Origin: an uncultured Lachnospiraceae bacterium
GTDB lineage: Bacteria > Bacillota > Clostridia > Lachnospirales > Lachnospiraceae
DNA: 5,055 nt
Reading direction: 5' to 3'
NCBI GenBank assembly: GCA_905236585.1
Contig: CAJOQZ010000011.1
Span: 1 to 5,055, forward strand
Under the pieces are notes generated by a model. That model was not told the DNA's origin. It did not search any database and saw nothing but the letters and a program-made list of their open reading frames with translations. This document shows positions 1 through 5,055 of this stretch, in pieces. Each line of letters opens with the position of its first letter. Positions within the stretch are counted from its first letter, which is position 1. The translations under genes and the position numbers were made by a program.

Positions 1-1249
1 GGCACTTTCCATGGCATCCTTCGAGGAGAACGAAGAGCAGCAGAAGTTCTTCGATTATGCGGTTAAGCTTCCGGAGAAGGAAGAGATCGTTGAGAAGTTC
101 AAGCTCAATACCGTTAAGGGCTCGCAGTTCAAGAAGCCGCTCTTAGAGTTCTCGGGCGCTTGCGGCGGCTGCGGCGAGACACCGTATGCGAAGTTGCTGA
201 CGCAGTTGTTCGGCGATCGTATGTATATTGCAAACGCGACGGGATGTTCCTCCATTTGGGGCAACTCTTCACCGTCCACACCGTACACGTTCAACGATAA
301 GGGTCGCGGACCGGCTTGGTCGAACTCGTTATTTGAAGATGCGGCTGAATTTGGTTATGGTATGTTGCTCGCACAGCGTGCGATCCGTGACCGGTTAAAG
401 GACGAACTGGCTGCACTTTCCGATGCTACGGGCAGCGCTGACGTCAAGGATGCGATCAAAGAGTGGAATGACACCTTTGCAAGCGGCATCACGAACGGTC
501 CGGCTACCGACAAACTGGTTGCGGCATTAGAGGCGGAAGGAAGCGACGCTGCTAAGGCTGTTTTGAAAGAAAAAGACTATCTGTCGAAGAAGTCCCAGTG
601 GGTATTCGGCGGCGACGGATGGGCTTATGATATCGGTTTCGGCGGTGTTGACCATATCTTGGCATCCGGCAAGGATATCAATGTCATGGTATTCGATACC
701 GAAGTATATTCCAATACAGGCGGACAGTCCTCGAAGGCGACTCCGGCGGCAGCGGTTGCACAGTTCGCTGCAGGCGGCAAAGAGACGAAGAAGAAGGATC
801 TTGCCGGTATTGCAATGACCTATGGCTATGTATATGTAGCGCATATCGCAATGGGCGCAGACATGAACCAGTGCGTTAAGGCTATGGCAGAGGCAGAGGC
901 TTATCCGGGACCGTCGCTCATCATTGCTTATGCTCCGTGCATCAACCACGGCATCCGCAAGGGTATGTCGAAGGCACAGACCGAAGAGAAACTTGCCGTT
1001 GAGTCCGGGTACTGGTTCAACTTCCGTTACAATCCGTCTCTTGCGGAAGAGGGCAAGGATGCGTTTACGCTCGACTCCAAGGAGCCGTCGGGAGACTTCC
1101 AGGAATTTATCAAGGGTGAGGCGCGTTATGCTTCGCTGATGAAGGTAGACAAAGAGAAGGCATCCAAACTCTTCGAGCAGAATGAGAAGGATCATAAGGC
1201 ATATTATGACCGCCTGAAGAAGTTAGTTACGCTCTACGCGGCGGACTAA
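1..1249 (+). CDS. nifJ: Pyruvate:ferredoxin (flavodoxin) oxidoreductase, C-terminal part (5' end outside window)
   Basis: This cytoplasmic enzyme oxidatively decarboxylates pyruvate with CoA to acetyl-CoA and CO2 and reduces ferredoxin or flavodoxin. The frame is open from base 2 with no ribosome site before the ATG at 11, so that ATG (residue 1 below) is internal. The fragment is the thiamine-diphosphate domain. CGGCGE (Cys51, Cys54), Cys79 in NATGCSSIWG and Cys310 in APCINHG are the proximal [4Fe-4S] ligands. Their spacing equals Cys812/815/840/1071 of the Desulfovibrio africanus enzyme as I recall it, an offset of 761. The same offset puts Asp202 (GDGWAYDIGFGG), Thr230 and Val232 (DTEVYSNTGG) on its Mg-diphosphate ligands. 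Only 102 residues follow Cys310, so the D. africanus C-terminal extension is absent. By this alignment about 760 N-terminal residues are missing, including the 2[4Fe-4S] ferredoxin-like domain. The gene ends at TAA 1247-1249, 36 bases before a terminator stem. Family assignment is near certain; exact keto-acid specificity is assumed. Confidence 0.97.
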   Translation, partial: ALSMASFEENEEQQKFFDYAVKLPEKEEIVEKFKLNTVKGSQFKKPLLEFSGACGGCGETPYAKLLTQLFGDRMYIANATGCSSIWGNSSPSTPYTFNDKGRGPAWSNSLFEDAAEFGYGMLLAQRAIRDRLKDELAALSDATGSADVKDAIKEWNDTFASGITNGPATDKLVAALEAEGSDAAKAVLKEKDYLSKKSQWVFGGDGWAYDIGFGGVDHILASGKDINVMVFDTEVYSNTGGQSSKATPAAAVAQFAAGGKETKKKDLAGIAMTYGYVYVAHIAMGADMNQCVKAMAEAEAYPGPSLIIAYAPCINHGIRKGMSKAQTEEKLAVESGYWFNFRYNPSLAEEGKDAFTLDSKEPSGDFQEFIKGEARYASLMKVDKEKASKLFEQNEKDHKAYYDRLKKLVTLYAAD

Positions 1250-1285
1250 TCCACTCGTTTCACAGATTATTATATGTTCCAACGC

Positions 1286-1322
1286 AAAACGCCGTCCCGG
1301 TTTTCGGGGCGGCGTTTTTTTT
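1286..1322 (+). terminator. Intrinsic (rho-independent) terminator between convergent genes
   Basis: The left arm 1286-1299 (AAAACGCCGTCCCG) pairs with 1305-1318 (CGGGGCGGCGTTTT). This gives 14 pairs with a single T-G wobble and the 5-base loop GTTTT, followed by a run of eight T at 1315-1322. It starts 36 bases after the oxidoreductase stop and clearly serves that gene. On the minus strand the same hairpin lies 4 bases past the TAA of the GDPD gene. There the U-tract is only TTTT followed by GCG, so termination in that direction is probably weaker. Confidence 0.93.
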
Positions 1323-1326
1323 CAGG

Positions 1327-3111
1327 TTACATCCCTAACAGATAATCAATGATCCGATCTAAGTCTGTACGCTTTGACAGGTTCTGCCGGATGTTTACAG
1401 CCTGAATGACATTGTCGGTGATCATCCCATCGGCATCGGTGCAAAGAAAATGATGCTGGGAGTTCTCCTCGTTTGCCGTCCACACAAGTACTTTCTTATT
1501 CTGATCGTGAATGGATTTGATGGTATCAGAGGTGGCGGATTCCTCTTCCAGCGCAAGATAATCGCAGTTTAACGCGGCAGTATCTCCGAAGGAGACAAAG
1601 GTCAGAAAACCTGTCTGCATTTCAGGATATGTGCGCTCAATGTAGTCGATCAAGTCGTATTTCAAGGAGATCATCACGCATTCTTCTTCCATGCCGTATT
1701 CCTTGATGATGCGTACTGCGTCGTCCGCCATTTGTTTGTCCGCCGTGCTTCCTTTTAGTTCGGCAAAAAGAATCATCCGTCCTTTGCAGGCGCTTAGCAT
1801 TTCCTCGAACGTGGGAACCGGTTCTTTGTTGACAGAAAGCGTTCGGACTTCGTCAAGCGTCATTTCCGCCGGACTCCTGCTATCCCCGGCAACCCGCTCA
1901 AACGTGTTGTCGTGGTTTAAGACATAAAAGCCGTCTTTTGTCCGCTGTATGTCAATTTCGCTTCCGTATGCACCCGCTTCAAAAGCCGTTTCCAATCCGG
2001 CAACGGTGTTTTCCGGACCCTCGTTTCCGCCTCCGCGGTGGGCGATTATGCCGACAGTACTCTCCAGCGGAAAGATATCGTCAAAGTAGCGATTCATAAA
2101 AAATGTGGCGGCTGTTACAATCATCAGTATCAAAACTATTCCCGAAAGAATCACGGGGTGCTTTTTTGGCGGATACACCGGATAGTACATCTTGCTTTCA
2201 TCCCGGTAGGTGTAATACAACTGCGTTACCTTCATAACATACAGAGGCGTTACGAACAGCCCGGCAAAGGATGAAAGAAGGGAGCCTGTCAGAACGAACA
2301 GGATGGTAAATACTCTCCGTGCGCCTTCCGACATCGGCAGGATATATACGATGGCGAGCGGAATAACCAGTACGAAAAGAACAACGCAAACCATTACTGC
2401 AAACAGACTGATGGCATACAGTATATTTTGCTTCAGATAATCTTTCCAATATTTTCCGACCAACCTCTCAGACTCCCGGCTCGCTTCTTTTACCGGCATC
2501 CCTTCCAGCACGACTCCGTGCAGAATAAACATGTTGGCAACGCCGACGATCAGGAAAACGAGCATGATGGCAGAGTACCCCAATCTATACAGGGGAGTGG
2601 TCTGGATGACGGAGGTAATAAAAGTAGGGATGTAAAAATCCTTGGTGAGTGATATGCACATGCCGAATCCTAAAAGCGGTGCGATCAGCGTTATATAGAG
2701 GACGATGCCAATCCCTCTTAGGTTCAAAAAACTTCGGATGGATGCAAAACTTTCCCGAATGGATCTCCTTATGGAGATGGGTTCTCCCATCAGTAGACGT
2801 TTGCTTAAGATCAATTTTGCATTCAGATCAAAAGCGATGTAGACAAAAAGAGAAAGAAGCCCGGTCAGGATGATCAGTATTCCCTGCCAACTGGTGAAAA
2901 TGAAGGCAAAATCCCCGGAAGTCACGGATACCCTTCCCTTGCTTTGCAATAGGAGAAGGAAAAATTTTTTTAACACAAGAAGCCACAGGGCAATCAATAT
3001 CTTAGTGATCAGCTGATATTGAAATATAGGAATGAGGGATTGCCAGTATGGCAGAAGTGTCTTCTGAATGCCTTTTACTTTTTCATTATTTATAAACTTT
3101 TCCTTTTCCAT
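1327..3111 (-). CDS. Membrane-anchored glycerophosphodiester phosphodiesterase (GDPD) family protein
   Basis: GDPD enzymes hydrolyse glycerophosphodiesters to glycerol 3-phosphate and an alcohol. This 594-residue protein has an N-terminal integral membrane region and a C-terminal GDPD domain. I see about seven hydrophobic helices, near residues 36-56, 72-95, 131-155, 181-205, 228-258, 267-292 and 319-338. The basic stretches at 97-132, 206-227 and 301-318 fit cytoplasmic loops, so the catalytic domain after the last helix should face outside. The domain (about 354-575) has AHRGG (His358, Arg359), PENT (Glu367), SEIDIQ (Glu385, Asp387), NHD (His400), FAELKG (Glu451, Lys453), VWTANE (Trp544) and DGMITD. 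These are the family's catalytic His pair and metal-binding acidic residues, and none is missing. The ATG at 3109-3111 is preceded by AGAAAGGA (3118-3125) with 6-base spacing. The gene appears monocistronic, convergent with the oxidoreductase gene and divergent from the 3465 gene. The natural substrate (lipid head groups, lipoteichoic acid fragments or other) is not evident. Confidence 0.93.
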   Translation of the reverse strand: MEKEKFINNEKVKGIQKTLLPYWQSLIPIFQYQLITKILIALWLLVLKKFFLLLLQSKGRVSVTSGDFAFIFTSWQGILIILTGLLSLFVYIAFDLNAKLILSKRLLMGEPISIRRSIRESFASIRSFLNLRGIGIVLYITLIAPLLGFGMCISLTKDFYIPTFITSVIQTTPLYRLGYSAIMLVFLIVGVANMFILHGVVLEGMPVKEASRESERLVGKYWKDYLKQNILYAISLFAVMVCVVLFVLVIPLAIVYILPMSEGARRVFTILFVLTGSLLSSFAGLFVTPLYVMKVTQLYYTYRDESKMYYPVYPPKKHPVILSGIVLILMIVTAATFFMNRYFDDIFPLESTVGIIAHRGGGNEGPENTVAGLETAFEAGAYGSEIDIQRTKDGFYVLNHDNTFERVAGDSRSPAEMTLDEVRTLSVNKEPVPTFEEMLSACKGRMILFAELKGSTADKQMADDAVRIIKEYGMEEECVMISLKYDLIDYIERTYPEMQTGFLTFVSFGDTAALNCDYLALEEESATSDTIKSIHDQNKKVLVWTANEENSQHHFLCTDADGMITDNVIQAVNIRQNLSKRTDLDRIIDYLLGM

Positions 3112-3137
3112 ACCTCGTCCTTTCTGTAATATGTTTT

Positions 3138-3159
3138 GTTATCATCATAACGGGTTATG
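3138..3159. promoter_or_regulatory. Possible operator: overlapping GTTAT/ATAAC dyads over the minus-strand -10
   Basis: Three copies of the half-site GTTAT occur in alternating orientation: GTTAT at 3138-3142, ATAAC at 3147-3151 and GTTAT at 3154-3158. They form two overlapping dyads, GTTAT-CATC-ATAAC (3138-3151) and CATAAC-GG-GTTATG (3146-3159). The cluster covers the proposed -10 and the transcription start of the GDPD gene, a position typical of repressor operators. The half-sites are short, so chance is a real alternative. Confidence 0.35.
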
Positions 3160-3172
3160 CAGAAAATGAAAA
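3144..3172 (-). promoter_or_regulatory. Sigma-A-like promoter for the GDPD gene
   Basis: Read on the minus strand, a -35 of TTTTCA (3167-3172) is followed by a 17-base spacer and a -10 of TATGAT (3144-3149). Transcription would begin near 3137, giving a short leader of about 26 bases that includes the AGAAAGGA ribosome site. The -10 is a good match and the -35 is poor (TTGACA consensus), so an activator or alternative promoter is possible. Confidence 0.5.
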
Positions 3173-3293
3173 GGGATAAAATTCAAATTCAAAAATTTTT
3201 CTTGCCATTCCCGACCTGTCCGATTGCTTTTCGTCCTTAATAAATCCGTGAATTGCAACCACAGAAATCATTTTTCTTCCATTCTTTCCTTGG

Positions 3294-3358
3294 GAACAAA
3301 CAAATCCCCGTGTTCGACGGCAAATATGCCTTAACCACACACAAAAGATTGTTTGTTC
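3294..3358. repeat. Inverted repeat with 10-base perfect arms
   Basis: GAACAAACAA at 3294-3303 is the exact reverse complement of TTGTTTGTTC at 3349-3358, with 45 bases between. The spacing is too wide for a stable RNA hairpin but would suit two protein-binding sites in opposite orientation. The right arm overlaps the first of the 18-bp dyads. The A/C-poor-complexity sequence makes chance matches more likely than for a mixed sequence. Confidence 0.4.
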
Positions 3359-3378
3359 TCCACAAAAGTTGATTTGTG
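3340..3378. promoter_or_regulatory. Two tandem 18-bp dyads, candidate transcription-factor binding sites
   Basis: CACAAA-AGATTG-TTTGTT (3340-3357) and CACAAA-AGTTGA-TTTGTG (3361-3378) share a 6-6-6 layout. The second is a perfect dyad; the first differs in one outer base. Both begin with CACAAAAG, and their starts are exactly 21 bp apart, about two helical turns, so proteins bound to them would lie on the same DNA face. The block ends 17 bases upstream of the proposed -35 at 3396, an activator-like location for the rightward gene. The regulator is unknown. Confidence 0.45.
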
Positions 3379-3395
3379 ATTATAGAACATTAACA

Positions 3396-3424
3396 TTTAC
3401 AAACATCCGATAAAATGCTATCAT
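3396..3424 (+). promoter_or_regulatory. Sigma-A-like promoter with extended -10 for the coiled-coil gene
   Basis: A -35 of TTTACA (3396-3401) is followed by a 17-base spacer and a -10 of TATCAT (3419-3424). TG at 3416-3417 forms an extended -10 (TGCTATCAT). A start near 3431 gives a leader of about 34 bases ending in the ribosome site AGAAGGAG (3450-3457), 7 bases before the ATG at 3465. It probably drives both the 3465 gene and the pyrophosphatase gene. Confidence 0.65.
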
Positions 3425-3464
3425 TACACTATATCTATGTTTTTGTGTTAGAAGGAGTCACAAT

Positions 3465-4952
3465 ATGTTTGATTCAGAAACGAATGGTGAATTAGCACCG
3501 AACAGACAGGATGACGCGATCATTCATTTCGCGGATCATGCGGATGCAGGAGGCAATATGGGAAAAAACGGCGGGCGGCAGGATGATTCGAAATACGATC
3601 GGGACGACGGACGTAGATATGATCGGGATGATGAGCGCAGATATGACCGCAGCGAGAGGCGGGATGCAGACGACAGATATGACCGCGACCCGCATCAGGA
3701 AGACCGGGACTATGACCGTAGTCCGCGCAGATATGATCGCGGCGAGAGGCGGGATTCGGATGACAGGTACGGATACGGCTATGACCGCAGACAGCGTTCG
3801 GACGTAAATGATTACGGCAGGGAAGATGGACGCGGCTACGACAGGGATGCGGATTTCAGATACACCCGGACGGATAGCCGCGACTATGACAGATACAGAC
3901 GCGAGCAGGAATATGGACGTAATGATCCGGGTCGGCGTTATGACCGGGATGATCGTTATTACGACAGGGAACCCCGCAGAGATGCCGATGGTTATGGACG
4001 CGACGAGCGGCAGGGGAACTACGGATATGAATATGACGACAGGAGAGGCCGCGGCGGCAGGGATTACGGTTACGACGAACCGAGGCAGGAAGCGCAGCGC
4101 GAGGCGGAGCAGGATAAGGGCTTGGAAGAAGATGCTGCTCTGATGTCGGAGATTGACACATTCCGCAACAAAGCGATGCAGTTGGAACAGTTGATTAATG
4201 CGAAGCAGGAGCGTGTCAATGCGTTGGAGCGTCTCGTTGAAAAGGCGGAAGCGGACAACACGCTTTTACAGGACGAGTTGGCGCAGCACGAGGCGATGGA
4301 CGGCGTTCTTTCAAGCATGGAAAGCCGGATGGCGCAGTTGGAAGAGACGCTGCAGAACTCGAATGTGGAAGTTCAGGTTGAACAGGTTCGTTCCGTCTTT
4401 GCGGAGAATCAGGATCGTTTGACGGCGACGCTCGGCGACCAGCAGGAAAAACTTGACGCATCGTTTTTCAAGCAGCAGAAGCAGTTAGAGGAATCGCTTG
4501 CGGCGCAGCAGGAGAAGATTGATGCGTCGCTTTTGGCGCAGCAGGAGAAATTCGACGCTTCTTTTGCTAAGCAGCAGCAGAAAATGGATGAGTCGATCGC
4601 TTCTCTTTCGAATCTGAATGACTTAGAGATCGGAACCGAGAAGATCGAAGCGCTGATGGGTGAGCAGAAAAAGGCATTGACGGCGACGCTTGACAACCAG
4701 TCGGCAAAACTCGACGGTATTTTAAGCAACTTAGAAGAGTCGCACAACGCGTTATCCGAGAAAGTGCATCAGGAGAATGTCCGCTCGTACCGGAACCTGC
4801 AAGATTATTTCACGGAGCAGGATCATCACAATGAGGATCTTTTGTTCTTTACGAAGCGGTTTAAGACAGTACGCAATTTCGGCATACTGAATATCTTGCT
4901 TACCATTGTCAATATCGGAATCTGCATTTTCTTCCTTCTGCTGATTTTGTAA
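3465..4952 (+). CDS. Unrecognised protein: Arg/Asp/Tyr-rich polyampholyte, coiled coil, C-terminal membrane anchor
   Basis: I do not recognise a named family. The 495 residues fall into three parts. Residues about 41-200 are low complexity with recurring RYDRD-like units; by hand count these 160 residues hold 45 Arg, 41 Asp, 22 Tyr, 10 Glu and only 1 Lys, so charges nearly balance. Residues about 219-440 are heptad-like coiled coil (e.g. MQLEQLINAKQERVNALERL), then six contiguous 11-residue repeats (315-380), with two related units at 400-421. Residues 472-495 form one hydrophobic helix ending at the C-terminus. Lys464, Arg465, Lys467 and Arg470 just before it predict a cytoplasmic N-terminus, i.e. 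a tail-anchored protein; no signal peptide is present. The ATG has AGAAGGAG 7 bases upstream and its own promoter. Mixed Arg and Asp codons in the low-complexity part argue for a real, selected protein. A structural or scaffolding role at the membrane is inference only. The pyrophosphatase gene follows after 19 bases. Confidence 0.9.
   Translation: MFDSETNGELAPNRQDDAIIHFADHADAGGNMGKNGGRQDDSKYDRDDGRRYDRDDERRYDRSERRDADDRYDRDPHQEDRDYDRSPRRYDRGERRDSDDRYGYGYDRRQRSDVNDYGREDGRGYDRDADFRYTRTDSRDYDRYRREQEYGRNDPGRRYDRDDRYYDREPRRDADGYGRDERQGNYGYEYDDRRGRGGRDYGYDEPRQEAQREAEQDKGLEEDAALMSEIDTFRNKAMQLEQLINAKQERVNALERLVEKAEADNTLLQDELAQHEAMDGVLSSMESRMAQLEETLQNSNVEVQVEQVRSVFAENQDRLTATLGDQQEKLDASFFKQQKQLEESLAAQQEKIDASLLAQQEKFDASFAKQQQKMDESIASLSNLNDLEIGTEKIEALMGEQKKALTATLDNQSAKLDGILSNLEESHNALSEKVHQENVRSYRNLQDYFTEQDHHNEDLLFFTKRFKTVRNFGILNILLTIVNIGICIFFLLLIL
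3635..3766 (+). repeat. Direct duplication inside the Arg/Asp/Tyr-rich coding region (42-base copies, 90-base period)
   Basis: Bases 3635-3676 and 3725-3766 match at 37 of 42 positions by eye and are offset by exactly 90 bases, i.e. 30 codons. The encoded segments are RRYDRSERRDADDR and RRYDRGERRDSDDR (from residues 58 and 88). Three of the five differences change amino acids only conservatively or not at all. This is the clearest DNA-level trace of how the low-complexity domain grew by in-frame duplication. Confidence 0.8.
4440..4604 (+). repeat. Five tandem 33-base (11-codon) repeats encoding a hendecad coiled coil
   Basis: Five consecutive 11-residue units each begin with Gln-Gln: QQEKLDASFFK, QQKQLEESLAA, QQEKIDASLLA, QQEKFDASFAK and QQQKMDESIAS (residues 326-380). 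All five begin CAGCAG in DNA. A sixth, more diverged unit, NQDRLTATLGD, precedes them at 4407-4439. A related pair lies at residues 400-421, where the 14 bases TTGACGGCGACGCT of 4419-4432 recur at 4677-4690. Hydrophobic residues sit at unit positions 5 and 9, as expected for a helix with an 11-residue period. Confidence 0.9.
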
Positions 4953-4958
4953 TATTTT

Positions 4959-4964
4959 AGAGGA
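4959..4964 (+). promoter_or_regulatory. Ribosome binding site fixing the start of the pyrophosphatase gene
   Basis: AGAGGA lies 7 bases before ATG 4972-4974. A nearer ATG at 4965-4967 touches this site and is in another frame that yields no recognisable protein, so 4972 is the start. Confidence 0.8.
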
Positions 4965-4971
4965 ATGGGTT

Positions 4972-5055
4972 ATGGGGGAAAAGACAAAACAGGTATGGGT
5001 CATCGGACACAAGAATCCCGACACGGACGCGATATGTGCGGCGATCACATATGCC
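4972..5055 (+). CDS. ppaC: Family II (DHH) manganese-dependent inorganic pyrophosphatase, N-terminal 28 residues (3' end outside window)
   Basis: Family II pyrophosphatases hydrolyse inorganic pyrophosphate to two phosphates in the cytoplasm, pulling biosynthetic reactions forward. The 28 codons visible contain VIGHKNPDTDAICAAITYA, the first metal-binding motif of the family. His13, Asp17 and Asp19 have the same H-x3-D-x-D spacing as His9, Asp13 and Asp15 of Bacillus subtilis PpaC. The PDTD form favours pyrophosphatase over other DHH phosphoesterases, which usually have PDGD or similar. Clostridia often carry a longer version with an inserted CBS-DRTGG regulatory region, and the fragment cannot tell which type this is. 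The gene starts 19 bases after the coiled-coil gene with no terminator between, so co-transcription is likely. Confidence 0.88.
   Translation, partial: MGEKTKQVWVIGHKNPDTDAICAAITYA

Larger units (their letters stand above)
3112..3464. other. 353-base divergent intergenic control region
   Basis: No convincing gene lies here. The region is AT-rich, separates two divergent starts, and holds a likely promoter for each. It also contains several short dyads: 3138-3159, GGCA-AATA-TGCC at 3319-3330, the 10-base inverted repeat at 3294-3303/3349-3358, and two 18-bp dyads at 3340-3378. The central part, about 3180-3290, has a short tandem ATTCAA repeat (3181-3192) running into an A5T5 tract. Nothing else there could be assigned. 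Confidence 0.7.

Noticed and set aside
11..13. ATG at base 11 as the true start of a short oxidoreductase subunit
   Set aside because: The frame is open to the window edge, no ribosome site precedes the ATG, and the sequence matches the interior of single-chain pyruvate:ferredoxin oxidoreductases just after the ferredoxin-like domain.
527..1195. 222-codon minus-strand frame opposite the oxidoreductase gene
   Set aside because: The plus strand has an unambiguous conserved enzyme with every catalytic residue. The antisense frame is open because of codon bias and has no recognisable domain.
3181..3199. ATTCAA tandem repeat and A5T5 tract as a terminator or origin element
   Set aside because: There is no GC stem, and one short repeat in an AT-rich intergenic region is not enough to assign a function.
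3155..3340. Small minus-strand open frame (61 codons, or 38 from an inner ATG near 3268) upstream of the GDPD gene
   Set aside because: The outer start has no ribosome site, and the inner ATG has only a weak GGAA. The product looks like no protein I know and the frame overlaps the likely promoter. A leader peptide is possible but unsupported.
3437..3451. Four-codon frame (ATG TTT TTG TGT TAG) in the leader of the coiled-coil gene
   Set aside because: No ribosome site precedes it, it is too short to judge, and it is easily explained by chance.
3511..4143. Long Met/Thr/Asp-rich plus-strand frames overlapping the polyampholyte region
   Set aside because: They are shifted readings of repeated TAT-GAC-CGN codons, which give ATG-ACC in the next frame. 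They have no ribosome sites and no domains.
4440..4604. 33-base repeats as a CRISPR array or mobile-element repeat
   Set aside because: The repeats are contiguous, in frame, diverged mainly in codon-compatible ways and have no spacers; they encode a periodic coiled coil.
4409..4747. 112-codon minus-strand frame, Ser/Cys-rich
   Set aside because: It is the antisense shadow of the Gln/Glu/Lys repeats in the coiled coil and has no start signal.

Overview
The window reads as a chromosomal segment of an anaerobic Firmicute, most likely class Clostridia and plausibly Lachnospiraceae. The evidence is a clostridial-type pyruvate:ferredoxin oxidoreductase, strong purine-rich Shine-Dalgarno sites before every visible start, a membrane-fused GDPD protein and a family II pyrophosphatase. 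Base composition looks balanced by eye. The lineage is an inference from gene content, not from a database match. I see no rRNA, tRNA, CRISPR array, insertion sequence or phage gene.

Layout. (1) Bases 1-1249 (+) encode the C-terminal third of pyruvate:ferredoxin oxidoreductase. It carries the thiamine-diphosphate domain and all four cysteines of the proximal [4Fe-4S] cluster; the rest of the gene lies upstream of the window. (2) A strong intrinsic terminator at 1286-1322 sits between two convergent genes and may serve both. (3) Bases 1327-3111 (-) encode a 594-residue protein with about seven membrane helices and a C-terminal glycerophosphodiester phosphodiesterase domain that is predicted to face outward. 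(4) Bases 3112-3464 are a 353-base divergent control region. It has a sigma-A-like promoter on each strand and several dyad elements, including two 18-bp dyads exactly 21 bp apart upstream of the rightward promoter. (5) Bases 3465-4952 (+) encode an unrecognised 495-residue protein with three parts: an Arg/Asp/Tyr-dominated polyampholyte, a long coiled coil with 11-residue repeats, and a C-terminal membrane anchor. (6) Bases 4972-5055 (+) hold the first 28 codons of a family II (DHH) manganese-dependent inorganic pyrophosphatase, 19 bases after the previous stop.

How the genes relate. The oxidoreductase makes acetyl-CoA and reduced ferredoxin from pyruvate in central fermentative metabolism, and is isolated from its neighbours by the terminator. 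The GDPD gene and the coiled-coil gene diverge from a shared regulatory region but have separate promoters. The coiled-coil gene and the pyrophosphatase gene look co-transcribed. The coiled-coil protein is the most unusual item: it looks like a membrane-tethered cytoplasmic scaffold with a disordered, sticker-rich N-terminus. Its function cannot be read from the sequence.
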